Program-made: the position numbers and the translations under genes
Origin: Candidatus Baltobacteraceae bacterium
Lineage (GTDB): Bacteria > Vulcanimicrobiota > Vulcanimicrobiia > Vulcanimicrobiales > Vulcanimicrobiaceae
Reading direction: 5' to 3'
Assembly (NCBI GenBank): GCA_036488875.1
Contig: DASXGW010000013.1
Location: forward strand, 355,281 to 419,280
Length of the DNA stretch: 64,000 bases
Shown: in pieces, positions 8,760-16,819 of the stretch
Layout: every line of letters begins with the position of its first letter
Position numbering within the stretch: the first letter of the stretch is position 1
The notes under the pieces: model-generated
Databases searched by the model: none
The model's input: only the letters and a program-made list of their open reading frames with translations
Told to the model about the DNA's origin: nothing

Positions 8760-9364
8760 CGCTTTATCTCCGGCCACTCGCTTGCGAGGATCGAGAAGCG
8801 GGCCGAGTTGCGCGGCGTCACGTCGGTTGCAATACGATAGGCGCGCGAGATGCCCTCGAACTTCGCGCCGATGCGTGCTAGAGCGTTACGCGAACGCTCG
8901 TTGCGTTCGTCGGTATGAAAGACGATGCGCCACAGGTTCCACGTTTCGAATGCGTAGGTCAGCATGAGCAGCTTCGCTTCGGTGTTGGCTGCGGTTCGGA
9001 TCGCGTCGGGACCGAGCCACGTAAATCCGATCTCGCACGCGTCGAACGGCCGTCCCGCGTTCTCGTAGCCTGCCGGCCACGGCCAGCGCTCGAAGTCGAA
9101 GAAGCGCGTGCTGCCGATCGTTTTCCCGTCGCTCAATCGCACGGTTGCAAACGGAAACGCGTTGCCTTCGTCGCGCCATCGAAGGGCCGTCTCGATGTAC
9201 GTGCGCACCGCGTCCGCTCCGACGGGAACGAAGCTCCACCGGTAGAGATCCGGATCGGCGCCGGCGCCGGCCTGCGCCAGGCCCTCGGCGTGCCGGTAAT
9301 CCAGCGGCTCCAGCCGCACGTGTTTTCCCGTAAGAACGATATCGCTTCGCTCCATAACTCCCAT
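8738..9364 (-). CDS. GNAT-family N-acetyltransferase (RimJ/RimL type)
   Basis: 208-residue acetyl-CoA-dependent acetyltransferase. It opens with LTGKHVRLEPLDYRHAEGL, typical of RimJ/RimL and small-molecule GNATs, followed by IGSTRFFDFE (beta4), CEIGFTWLGP, NTEAKLLMLTYAFE (acetyl-CoA pyrophosphate loop region), WRIVFHTDERNERSRNALARIGA (motif B) and a C-terminal ARFSILASEWPEI. A family signature TWLxP-xxxT-xxNTExKxLxLxYAFE is clear. The substrate (protein N-terminus or a small amine) is not decidable. Two in-frame ATGs (9364 and 9355) are possible and neither has a well-placed ribosome site. It converges with the upstream small gene, overlapping by 22 bp. Confidence 0.88.
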   Translation of the reverse strand: MGVMERSDIVLTGKHVRLEPLDYRHAEGLAQAGAGADPDLYRWSFVPVGADAVRTYIETALRWRDEGNAFPFATVRLSDGKTIGSTRFFDFERWPWPAGYENAGRPFDACEIGFTWLGPDAIRTAANTEAKLLMLTYAFETWNLWRIVFHTDERNERSRNALARIGAKFEGISRAYRIATDVTPRNSARFSILASEWPEIKRQLSSMV

Positions 9365-9766
9365 GTTTGTTTCTTAGCACTTAGGGGCAATGGGGACAAA
9401 GGCAGCCTAGCGCTCGGCTAAAATCGGGCAGCCATCCCTTGCTCGAATACTCTACGCCCGTACCGCGTTTGGGGAGGATCGGATGAATCGTTGGATTGCT
9501 CGCCTTCTCGCACTCATGAAGTCAAAGTAATCTTGCCACCGCGCGCCAGGCGAAGATTTTCGCCAGGCTCTGTAAAGTGATTCGACTTACGGCATTCGGC
9601 GGCGCTTTTGCCTTCGCAATCGCTAATCCGGAAGCCGGCGGCGAGGGGTTAGCCGAGCAAGCGCGCGCCGAACAAGAGTTGGAAGAAGACGAAGAAAAAA
9701 TACGAGACCTTGCCAACAAGCCGATTGAGGACGATACCGCAGCGGAATGCGCGTCCTTATAGCAAG
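9365..9766. other. 400 bp between divergent genes; possible frameshifted small gene 9483-9762 on plus strand
   Basis: No confident gene lies here. A very good ribosome site (GGGGAGG, 9471-9477) precedes ATG 9483, which opens a 15-codon peptide MNRWIARLLALMKSK ending in TAA (9528-9530). If one base is skipped at AAG-T-AAT the frame continues as NLATARQAKIFARLCKV and on to 9762. That gives a roughly 93-residue protein with a basic start, a small hydrophobic patch and a very acidic tail (QELEEDEEKIRD). Without a shift only a weak GTG (9577) serves the second part. It could be a programmed +1 shift, an assembly error, or chance. 9365-9482 holds nothing else I can name. Confidence 0.3.
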
Positions 9767-10147
9767 TTACGGCGGGAGGGACGCCCAAATGTCGGCGGCA
9801 CGCCGCACGAGTTCCTCGCGCTGCTCCTGCAGCGCACGCTCCGTCTCCGGCATCGTCGGTGGAAGAATGGCGAGCAGCACGTCGCGGTCGTGGGCCTCGC
9901 CAAGCGCGTCTTGAATCGCCGCTAGGCTCGCAGCCGGCGCTTCGAACTCCGGAACGCGTTTGCTAAATCGCTCCATCGCGTAGCGTAACCGTTTACATGC
10001 GATGCGAAAGTCGTGCAGCTCGTGCATTTGATTCGAAGCAAAGGCGGCCGAAAGCGCCTCGGTCTCCGCCCGACGCGTTCGCACGATGGCGTCGATAACG
10101 TCGCGCGCGCGGCGCGCGTCGTCGAGAGGAACGCGTCGCGGCTTCAC
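9767..10147 (-). CDS. CHAD-domain protein, second half (split CHAD)
   Basis: 126-residue, all-helical, Arg/Glu-rich protein. HELHDFRIACKRLRYAMERF is the second-repeat signature of CHAD domains, which use conserved His, Lys and Arg residues to bind inorganic polyphosphate. A canonical CHAD domain (about 200-300 aa) has two such four-helix halves in one chain. Here the first half is the gene just upstream and the two overlap by 4 bp (ATGA, 10144-10147), a strong sign of coupled translation and a probable two-chain complex. No CYTH/triphosphatase domain accompanies them in this window. Function inferred: polyphosphate binding or targeting to polyphosphate granules. Confidence 0.8.
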   Translation of the reverse strand: MKPRRVPLDDARRARDVIDAIVRTRRAETEALSAAFASNQMHELHDFRIACKRLRYAMERFSKRVPEFEAPAASLAAIQDALGEAHDRDVLLAILPPTMPETERALQEQREELVRRAADIWASLPP

Positions 10148-10509
10148 GCGAATTCGATCCTGCGCAGCAGCCTGCGCGCTTCGCTCGTCGCGGTGCGTTC
10201 GCGCTCGCGCAGTTGCTCGAGAAGGGGTTCGGCCGTTAGGCGTTCGGTTTCATCGACGGCGTTGTCGAGCAGTGCCAGTAGAATCGCGGCGTCGCGCGCC
10301 GCGTCGGTCAACGCGGCCGCGCGCTTGAGCCGGCGCAGCAGTTTTGGGCGGGGTTCCAGTTCCGCCACGGCTTCCAGGAACGAGCGCAGCCGGCGTGCTC
10401 GGGTACGCAGCTCGTGGAGGCGTTCTTCATCGGGCTCGTCGATAAACCGCCGCCGCGCGCGCTCCAAACGGCGCCGCTCGCCGTCGATGGTCTTGCCGAC
10501 CCACTTCAT
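10144..10509 (-). CDS. CHAD-domain protein, first half (split CHAD)
   Basis: 121 residues from ATG 10509 (MKWVGKTIDGERRRLERA); a GTG at 10611 would extend it across the divergent GerMN gene start. RLHELRTRARRLRSFLEAV matches the first-repeat CHAD motif (V/L-H-x-x-R-x-x-x-R-R-L-R). Rich in Arg, no signal peptide. The stop codon TGA overlaps the ATG of the second half. Seen: two adjacent genes each with one CHAD repeat. Known: single-chain CHAD proteins have both. Inferred: the pair assembles into one polyphosphate-binding unit, either by ancestral domain fission or by a nonsense change with re-initiation. Confidence 0.78.
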   Translation of the reverse strand: MKWVGKTIDGERRRLERARRRFIDEPDEERLHELRTRARRLRSFLEAVAELEPRPKLLRRLKRAAALTDAARDAAILLALLDNAVDETERLTAEPLLEQLRERERTATSEARRLLRRIEFA

Positions 10510-10552
10510 AACTGCATGGATACGCGCACGGATCAGAGAATACCGGTAGAAC

Positions 10553-11074
10553 GTGAGGGGATCGCGCTTACCTCTGCTCGTCCTGGTGCTGGCGATCGTC
10601 GCCGCCGGCACGTGGTACTACCTCTCTCACCGACCCCCGGCCGCCGGGGGAAGCCTGACGGTCTACTACACGAAACTCGATGGAACGACGCTCGCTACGC
10701 AGAGCGTCTCTTTACGTCCGCAGCAGCCGGGTGAGAGCGCGGCGGAACACCGGCACAACACCGCACTATACGCTGCCGTCGAAGCGGTTGCCGGCCCACC
10801 GAGCGAGGTGCAAGCGATACGCTTTCCGCCGGGAACTCGCGTCCTGGGCGCGACCGTTAACGGATCGACGGCAACGGTCGATCTTTCTAAGGAAGTAGAG
10901 CAGCAGCCGGGTGGGGCGTTTGCTGAGAACGGCGAGTTCAAGGCACTCGTTTACACCCTGACCGGACTGTCCGGCGTCGACGCCGTGCAAGTCAAAGTCG
11001 AAGGGCAGAAGCTAGCAACGCTTCCGGGGGGCCACGTTGAGCTTGATACGCCACTGCATCGTTCCGACTTTTAG
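10553..11074 (+). CDS. GerMN-domain exported protein
   Basis: 173 residues. It has an N-terminal membrane anchor or signal (LPLLVLVLAIVAAGTWYYL) and then one GerMN domain: LTVYYTKLDG, then YAAVEAVAGPP, the characteristic FPPGTRVLGATVNGSTATVDLS and GEFKALVYTLTGLSGVDAVQVKVEG. GerMN domains are named from Bacillus GerM and are widespread in non-sporulating bacteria, where they go with peptidoglycan amidases. Here the gene overlaps a cell-wall amidase gene by 38 bp, which supports a role in envelope or peptidoglycan handling. GTG start. No spore-formation genes are visible in the window. Confidence 0.8.
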   Translation: MRGSRLPLLVLVLAIVAAGTWYYLSHRPPAAGGSLTVYYTKLDGTTLATQSVSLRPQQPGESAAEHRHNTALYAAVEAVAGPPSEVQAIRFPPGTRVLGATVNGSTATVDLSKEVEQQPGGAFAENGEFKALVYTLTGLSGVDAVQVKVEGQKLATLPGGHVELDTPLHRSDF

Positions 11075-12977
11075 TCTCGTTTTCGCTTTCGCGCTTGCAA
11101 CGGCTGCCGTCGCGGGAACGAACGCGCCTATTACGGCGCAGTATCAGCAACAAACCATTCGGTTCACGCACGTCGAATCGGGAAGTCTCGGTTTGGCGAT
11201 CGGCAGTCAGGATCCCGGACTGCAAGCGCTGCTGCGCGCGACGGGCGCGGTCCTGACATGGAAGCCCGGCGAGCGATACGTCATGATCACGACGTCGGTT
11301 CCGGTGGTGGTGAGTTTTTCAGTCGGCGATCGCCGCTACGAAGTCGGCCCGATCAGCTTGCAAGCCGGTTTCGCCCCCTACCAGGAAGGCTCCGAAGTCT
11401 ATCTGCCGCTCGACGAAGTCCTTCGCTCGCTCGATCTCGCGTTGCGCCAAGACGGCGCCGTCGCGTTCCTGCAACCGCAGCTCGCGACGCTCGACGTTTC
11501 CACGCAGGGCGGTCGCACGACCGTCGTCGCGCACGGCGGTGCGCCGCTGCGTCCCCGGGTGACCAACGAAACGCCGTCTTCGATCACGTACGAGTTCGAC
11601 GGCGTCGGCACCACCTTGAGCGGAACGCGTGCCGTCAACGCCGGCGGCATTCGCGCGATGCAGATCGCACAAGCGGGTACCATCCGCGATCCCAAGACGC
11701 TCGTCACCGTGCAGCTGCTGCCCGGAGCGGCACACGAGGCACCGCGCAGTAATGACGACCGCGACGTCGTCTTGGCGTTTAGCGGCGCCGGACCGTCCGC
11801 GCCGCAAGCTGTCGCTCAACAACAAGCTCCCACGCAGCCGGTGGAACCGGCGACCGCGCCGCAAATGCCGGCGCAGCAACCGTCGTCGGAGCCGACCGCG
11901 ACGCCTTCGACGGGGCCCGCGATGGTCACCGGCGTTTCCGTGCAGCAATCGCCCGACGGTTACGTCGTCTCGATCGCGGTCACCGGTAATGCGTCGTTCG
12001 AATGGCATCGCTTACGCGATCCCGACAACCGCTTTTGGGTCGACATCACCGGCGCGCAGCTCGCCGGGCCTCCGATCGATCAAGACGAACCCGATCCGCT
12101 CGCATCGCTGCGCGTACGACAGAACGATCCGCAAACGGTGCGCGTCGCGATCTCCCTGATCGGACCCAAATCGTTGACGATCTCGCCTTCGGCCACCGGA
12201 CTGACGCTGACGGTCGGTCGTCAAGACACCTCCGAGGTCGCGCGCATGGGCACCGGCAGCATCGGATCGGTGATCGCGTCGGACGAACAGCAAGATCTCG
12301 TGACGCCCGCACCCATTAGCGAGAACGGCGGCGACAACGGCACCGAGGATTCGAATTGGAAGTTCGGACCGCGCGACAACGGATACGTTCCGACCAATCC
12401 TCGTCTGATCGTGATCGATCCGGGGCACGGCGGCAGCGACATCGGATCGGCGCACGGCGGGTTGCGCGAGGCCGACATCGCGCTCGACATGGCGAAGCGG
12501 CTGCGCGACTTACTGGTGTCGCAAGGATGGCAGGTGAAGCTTACCCGTGAGACCGACGTCGACGTGTACGGACCCGACGCGTCGGCGCACGACGAGCTGC
12601 AAGCGCGCGATGACGTGGCCAACATCGCTGGCGCCCGAATGTTCGTCAGCATTCACGCGAACGCGTTTATCAACTCCGGCCCGTACGGCACGACGTGCTA
12701 CATCTCGAAGCAGCGGGATTGGGCGCTCGCACGTGACGTTTCGCGCCATCTTTCCGACGACGGGACCAAGAACGACGGAATCATCAAGAGCCATCTGTAC
12801 GTAACGCTGCACGCGCGCATGCCCGCCGTGCTCGTCGAGACGGCCTTCCTTACCAATCCGCACGACTACTCACTGCTCGCTTCTCCGTCGTGGCACCAAA
12901 AGGTCGCACAAGAGATCGCCGACGGCATTGCCGAATACGCGCAGGCAAATCCCGTCCCCAATCAGCCGGCACAATAG
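11037..12977 (+). CDS. amiC: N-acetylmuramoyl-L-alanine amidase (Amidase_3) with copper-amine-oxidase-like and AMIN domains
   Basis: 646 residues, secreted (signal peptide FSLVFAFALATAAVAG). Order: a CuAO_N1-like beta domain (about 30-150, VYLPLDEVLRSLDLAL); an AMIN domain (about 150-245, GGIRAMQIAQ); a Pro/Ala/Gln-rich linker (QQQAPTQPVEPATAPQ); a second AMIN-like segment (about 295-395); and a C-terminal zinc amidase domain from 455. Zinc and catalytic residues can be placed: His464 in IDPGHGGSD, Glu478 in GLREADIAL, His540 in SIHANA and Glu601 in VLVETAFLTN. It cleaves the lactyl-Ala bond of peptidoglycan, usually in daughter-cell separation. TTG start inside the GerMN gene, 5 nt after GGGGGG. 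murI follows 17 bp downstream. The symbol is by family; amiA/B/C cannot be separated. Confidence 0.9.
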   Translation: MSLIRHCIVPTFSLVFAFALATAAVAGTNAPITAQYQQQTIRFTHVESGSLGLAIGSQDPGLQALLRATGAVLTWKPGERYVMITTSVPVVVSFSVGDRRYEVGPISLQAGFAPYQEGSEVYLPLDEVLRSLDLALRQDGAVAFLQPQLATLDVSTQGGRTTVVAHGGAPLRPRVTNETPSSITYEFDGVGTTLSGTRAVNAGGIRAMQIAQAGTIRDPKTLVTVQLLPGAAHEAPRSNDDRDVVLAFSGAGPSAPQAVAQQQAPTQPVEPATAPQMPAQQPSSEPTATPSTGPAMVTGVSVQQSPDGYVVSIAVTGNASFEWHRLRDPDNRFWVDITGAQLAGPPIDQDEPDPLASLRVRQNDPQTVRVAISLIGPKSLTISPSATGLTLTVGRQDTSEVARMGTGSIGSVIASDEQQDLVTPAPISENGGDNGTEDSNWKFGPRDNGYVPTNPRLIVIDPGHGGSDIGSAHGGLREADIALDMAKRLRDLLVSQGWQVKLTRETDVDVYGPDASAHDELQARDDVANIAGARMFVSIHANAFINSGPYGTTCYISKQRDWALARDVSRHLSDDGTKNDGIIKSHLYVTLHARMPAVLVETAFLTNPHDYSLLASPSWHQKVAQEIADGIAEYAQANPVPNQPAQ

Positions 12978-12994
12978 GACCCTACACTCAAGCG

Positions 12995-13834
12995 ATGATC
13001 GGACTCTTCGACTCGGGCCTCGGCGGCCTGACGGTCGTGCGCCGCGTGCACGAGCGCCTTCCGCAGGCGGATTTGCTCTTTTTTGCCGATCAGGCGCACG
13101 TTCCGTACGGTGACCGCGCGCCGGACGATCTGCATCGGCTGCTGTCGGCGAATCTGGCATGGCTCGACGCGCAAGGCGCCGCCGCAATCGTGATTGGCTG
13201 TAACACGTCGTGCGCAATTGCCGAGCGCTACGGCTGGCCCTCGACGCGCGCGCACGTGCTCGACCTCATCGACTCGGCCGCTACGGCCATCCAGCGCGCC
13301 GGCTACCGGCGTTTGGGCGTCGTCGCGACCGCCGCGACGGTCAAGGCGGGGTCGTACGGCCGCACCTTGCGCTCGGCGATCGCCGGCGCCGAAGTTTGGG
13401 AAGTCGCCGCCCCCGCGCTCGTACCGCTGGTGGAAGCCGGTGAAATGGGAACGCAGCGCGCGGACGACGCCGTTGCCGCGGTCTGCGCCGAGTTGCCTCG
13501 CGATCTCGATGCGGTCATCTACGGCTGCACGCATTATCCGCTTTTGGAAGAACATTTCCGGCGCGCACTTGGCGCCGGCGTCGCGCTGGTCGATCCCGCG
13601 GTCATGCAGGCGGAGCGTGCCGCACATCTCATCGAAGGCCGACCGCCCGAATCGGGCCGCCTGCGTTACGTTACCAGCGGCGATCTTTCGCGTTTTCGCT
13701 CCAACGTCGCCCGTATTATGGGAGACGGCAGCCCTGACGTCGGCACGTGTCATCCCGAGCCCTTCGACTCCGCTTCGCTACGCTCAGAACAGGCCGAAGC
13801 CGAAGGGCAGGCGTATCGCACCTTATCATCGTGA
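12995..13834 (+). CDS. murI: Glutamate racemase
   Basis: Cytosolic cofactor-independent racemase that supplies D-glutamate for peptidoglycan. The N-terminal FDSGLGGLTV motif, first catalytic Cys69 in VIGCNTSCA and second catalytic Cys178 in YGCTHYPLL are all present. ATG 12995 starts exactly at the family N-terminus; an in-frame extension to 12890 would run inside the amidase gene. The core family sequence ends near LSRFRSNVARIMG. The last 25 or so residues (CHPEPFDSASLRSEQAEAEG) come from a palindromic repeat element (13750-13818) that has replaced or extended the natural C-terminus. It is placed after an amidase, so the pair fits a wall-synthesis operon. Confidence 0.93.
   Translation: MIGLFDSGLGGLTVVRRVHERLPQADLLFFADQAHVPYGDRAPDDLHRLLSANLAWLDAQGAAAIVIGCNTSCAIAERYGWPSTRAHVLDLIDSAATAIQRAGYRRLGVVATAATVKAGSYGRTLRSAIAGAEVWEVAAPALVPLVEAGEMGTQRADDAVAAVCAELPRDLDAVIYGCTHYPLLEEHFRRALGAGVALVDPAVMQAERAAHLIEGRPPESGRLRYVTSGDLSRFRSNVARIMGDGSPDVGTCHPEPFDSASLRSEQAEAEGQAYRTLSS
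13750..13818 (+). repeat. Palindromic repeat element, copy B, at the murI 3' end
   Basis: TCATCCCGAGC, the same inverse core CCTTCGACTCCGCTTCGCTAC, then GCTCAGAA and AAGGGCAGGCGTATC. Encodes the last residues of MurI (PEPFDSASLRSEQAEAEGQA). The shared peptide PEPFDSASLRS with copy A shows both were kept in the same reading frame. Confidence 0.85.
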
Positions 13835-13843
13835 ATTTATGAC

Positions 13844-16819
13844 GTGATCGCTTTCGTACTCGCCGCAACGCTGTGGTCGAATCTCGCGAGCCCCGTTTTC
13901 GTGCGCGTCGACGTGCGTGATTTACCGCCCACCGTCGAAGCCGTCGCGCAAGACGAGATCGGGTTCATGTGGATCGCGACGCAAGGCGGATTAGCGCGTT
14001 ACGACGGCTACCGCTTTCGCGTGTTCGCGCCGAATCCAAGCGATCCCAAAGCGTTGCCCGACGGATATTTGCTAACGCTGCTGGCCGACGGCCCCGGACT
14101 TTGGATCGGAACCGAATCGAGCGGATTGGTGCGGTTCGACGAAGCGTCGGAGACCTTCCGCACGTGGCGCTCGGTAACGGCGGGGACTGCGGGTCCGCGC
14201 AGCGCTACGGTGCTCGCGCTGGCAAAGGGCCGTAACGGCATGCTTTGGGTCGGCGGTGACGGAGGCGTGGACCGTTTCGATCCGCGTACGGGAACGTTTT
14301 CGCACGTCGCGTTCTCGGGGCTTAGGCCGCAGCCGCGCGTTCGCGGAATCGCCATCGACCGCGACGGCGTGGTGTGGGCAGCGACCAGCGAAGGGTTGTT
14401 CTTCGGTAACGCGCGCGGCTTTGCGCGATTTCCAATCGGCGCCGCGCCGCCGGCATTTTCTGCGGCGTACATCGATGCGGCGGGTACGTTATGGCTCGGA
14501 TCGCACAACGCGGTCTATCTCGTCGACGCGTCGCGACGTCACGTCGAGCGTATCGACGCCGCCTCCGGCGATGCCGCGCTTACACCCGGTTGGCAGCGGT
14601 CGTTCATCGAGGTGAAGCCCGGCGAAATGTGGATCGGCTCGGACTCCGGCATCTCGATCGTCGATTCCGCAACGCGCGCGATCCGGCGCATCGCGGCAGA
14701 CCGCGATTCGAGCGGCGGTCTCACCGAAGGACAGACCGTCGGCTTTTTGCGCGACCGTTCCGGCCTGATTTGGATCGCAAACGCCGCCGGCGATTTGTTG
14801 TGGCACAATCCCAATACGACCGGTATCTACGAGCTTTCGAAAAACCGTCCGGGCATCAGTCTGGGCGATCAAGACGTGATTTCCTTGGCAGCCTTCGGCG
14901 GAAAGTTATGGCAGGGCGGTTTTAAGGGAGCGATTATGTCGCTCGATCCCAAGTCGGGGACGATCGCACGCTACCAACTGCCGAATCAGCCGATCGTTCT
15001 CCGGCTGCGCCCCGCAAGCGACGGTACGCTTTGGATCGGAACGCTGCAAGGTTTGTGTGCCCTTCGCGCGCACGCGACCGCCGCAACCTGTCCGGCGGGA
15101 CCGAAGATCGCGGCGAACGCCCGCATTACGGCGATCGCGTCGTCGCCGCGCCATCTCTGGCTCGGCACGGAAGCCGGAATAGTAGAAGAAGACACCGCAA
15201 GCAAAGCGGTTCGCGTGTTTCGTCACTCGGCGTCGCTCGATACGTTATCGAACGACCGCGTGACGTCGCTGCACTTCGATCGGCGCGGCCGGCTATGGGC
15301 CGGCACGGCCAACGGTCTCGACCGCATCGATCCGCTGACGGGACGCGTCGTTCGCTATACGTTCGATCCGCACGATCCCGATTCGGTCGGTCCCGGTACG
15401 ATCGAAACGATTCTCGAGGATCGCCGGGGCCGCATCTGGGCCGGAGCGGTCGGCGGTCCGCTCAACGTCCTGCAAGAACGGCAGAACGGAACGGTCACCG
15501 TGAAGCATCTCGGTCGCGCCGACGGTTTGCCCAACGAGAACGTCGACGGTCTGGCGCAGAGTCCGTCCGGCCGGATTTGGGCCAGCACGGATCAACGGAT
15601 GGCCGCGATCGACCCGCGAACGCTGCGCGCTCGAACGTTCGGGTTGGCCGACGGCACCTCGGATTACGGCTACTGGGGCGGCGGTTTCGCGCAATCGGAA
15701 GACGGAACGATGTTCTTTGCCGGCGGCGACGGCGTGACGGTGATCGCGCCGCGCGCGGCTTCTCCGTGGAACTACGTGCCGCCGGTCGTCCTGACCGCAT
15801 TGAAGGCCGGCGGTCGCGATTTGGGTTCGTACGCGGCCAACGCCGGCACGACGATCGATCTGGCGGCGCAACATCACGACTTCACCGCGGAGTTCGCCGC
15901 GCTCGATTATTCCGGACCGCAAGATCTGCATTACGGCTATCGTCTCGATGGGTACGATCGCGATTGGATCGCTGCCGATTCGGAGCACCGTTCGGCAACC
16001 TATACGAACTTGCCGCCGGGCAGCTACACGCTCGAGGTTCGCGGGACGAACCGGCTGGGCGTGTGGAGCGGGGGTTCGCTTTTGCTGCACGTGCGCGCCA
16101 TCGCGGCTTGGTACGAATCGTGGTGGTTTCGCCTCCTCGTTGCGCTGCTCGTTCTCGGCACGATGCTCTTGGCGCTAAAGCGTCGAACTTCCGTACTGGA
16201 GCGGCGCCAGCGCGAACTCGAGGCGACCGTTCGCGATCGAACCGCCGAACTGTCGCAAGCCAACCGTGCGCTCGAGGAAATGAGCCTCACCGATCCGTTG
16301 ACGGGATTGCGCAACCGCCGCTTCCTCGCACAAAACATCGAGAGCGAGATCGCGCTCGCGCGGCGCCAGCCCAACGACCTCGTCTTTTTCGTCATCGACG
16401 TCGATCATTTCAAGCAGGTCAACGACGAGCACGGTCATCGCGCCGGCGACGAGGTCCTCGTGCAGGTCCGCGAGCGCTTGGAAGAAGTGTTTCGCGAAAG
16501 CGACTTCCTGGTGCGCTGGGGCGGAGAAGAGTTCTTGGCCGTTACGCGCGGCATGCGCCGCGAGGATGCGGGCGAAATGGCGCAGCGCGTTCTGCGCGCC
16601 ATTGAGGACCGTGCGTTTACGCTCGGAGACGGCACGCAGTTACGGAAAACCGTCTCGATCGGCGTTGCCGCCTATCCGCTCGATCCGGGCAAACCGGAGG
16701 CGTCTACGTGGTGGCAGGTCATCGAGTGTGCCGACGCGGCGCTCTACGAAGCAAAAGAGGCGGGTCGCAACGCGTGGCGCCTAAGCTCGGTACTCTTTGT
16801 CGGGCTCCGCGAAGAGTGA
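13844..16819 (+). CDS. Two-component-regulator-like propeller / Y_Y_Y / GGDEF diguanylate cyclase
   Basis: 991-residue membrane sensor that should make cyclic di-GMP. A signal or anchor at the N-terminus is followed by about 14 Reg_prop blades (recurring I-G-x-M-W-I-A-T-x-G-G-L-x-R-Y-D; LWIGTESSGLVRFD; IWAGAVGG), a Y_Y_Y beta-sandwich (about 690-755, YRLDGYDRDW and NLPPGSYTLEVRGTN), one membrane helix (WWFRLLVALLVLGTML), a short coiled coil and a GGDEF domain. The active site is GGEEF (893-897). An intact inhibitory site R-E-S-D (884-887) lies exactly five residues before it, so product inhibition is expected. This periplasmic architecture normally ends in a histidine kinase; here it ends in a cyclase. 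GTG start. The last 39 bp overlap the convergent serine hydrolase. Confidence 0.9.
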   Translation: MIAFVLAATLWSNLASPVFVRVDVRDLPPTVEAVAQDEIGFMWIATQGGLARYDGYRFRVFAPNPSDPKALPDGYLLTLLADGPGLWIGTESSGLVRFDEASETFRTWRSVTAGTAGPRSATVLALAKGRNGMLWVGGDGGVDRFDPRTGTFSHVAFSGLRPQPRVRGIAIDRDGVVWAATSEGLFFGNARGFARFPIGAAPPAFSAAYIDAAGTLWLGSHNAVYLVDASRRHVERIDAASGDAALTPGWQRSFIEVKPGEMWIGSDSGISIVDSATRAIRRIAADRDSSGGLTEGQTVGFLRDRSGLIWIANAAGDLLWHNPNTTGIYELSKNRPGISLGDQDVISLAAFGGKLWQGGFKGAIMSLDPKSGTIARYQLPNQPIVLRLRPASDGTLWIGTLQGLCALRAHATAATCPAGPKIAANARITAIASSPRHLWLGTEAGIVEEDTASKAVRVFRHSASLDTLSNDRVTSLHFDRRGRLWAGTANGLDRIDPLTGRVVRYTFDPHDPDSVGPGTIETILEDRRGRIWAGAVGGPLNVLQERQNGTVTVKHLGRADGLPNENVDGLAQSPSGRIWASTDQRMAAIDPRTLRARTFGLADGTSDYGYWGGGFAQSEDGTMFFAGGDGVTVIAPRAASPWNYVPPVVLTALKAGGRDLGSYAANAGTTIDLAAQHHDFTAEFAALDYSGPQDLHYGYRLDGYDRDWIAADSEHRSATYTNLPPGSYTLEVRGTNRLGVWSGGSLLLHVRAIAAWYESWWFRLLVALLVLGTMLLALKRRTSVLERRQRELEATVRDRTAELSQANRALEEMSLTDPLTGLRNRRFLAQNIESEIALARRQPNDLVFFVIDVDHFKQVNDEHGHRAGDEVLVQVRERLEEVFRESDFLVRWGGEEFLAVTRGMRREDAGEMAQRVLRAIEDRAFTLGDGTQLRKTVSIGVAAYPLDPGKPEASTWWQVIECADAALYEAKEAGRNAWRLSSVLFVGLREE

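Noticed and set aside
12890-12994. Extended MurI start inside the amidase gene
   Set aside because: MIGLFDSGLGG at 12995 is the exact family start.
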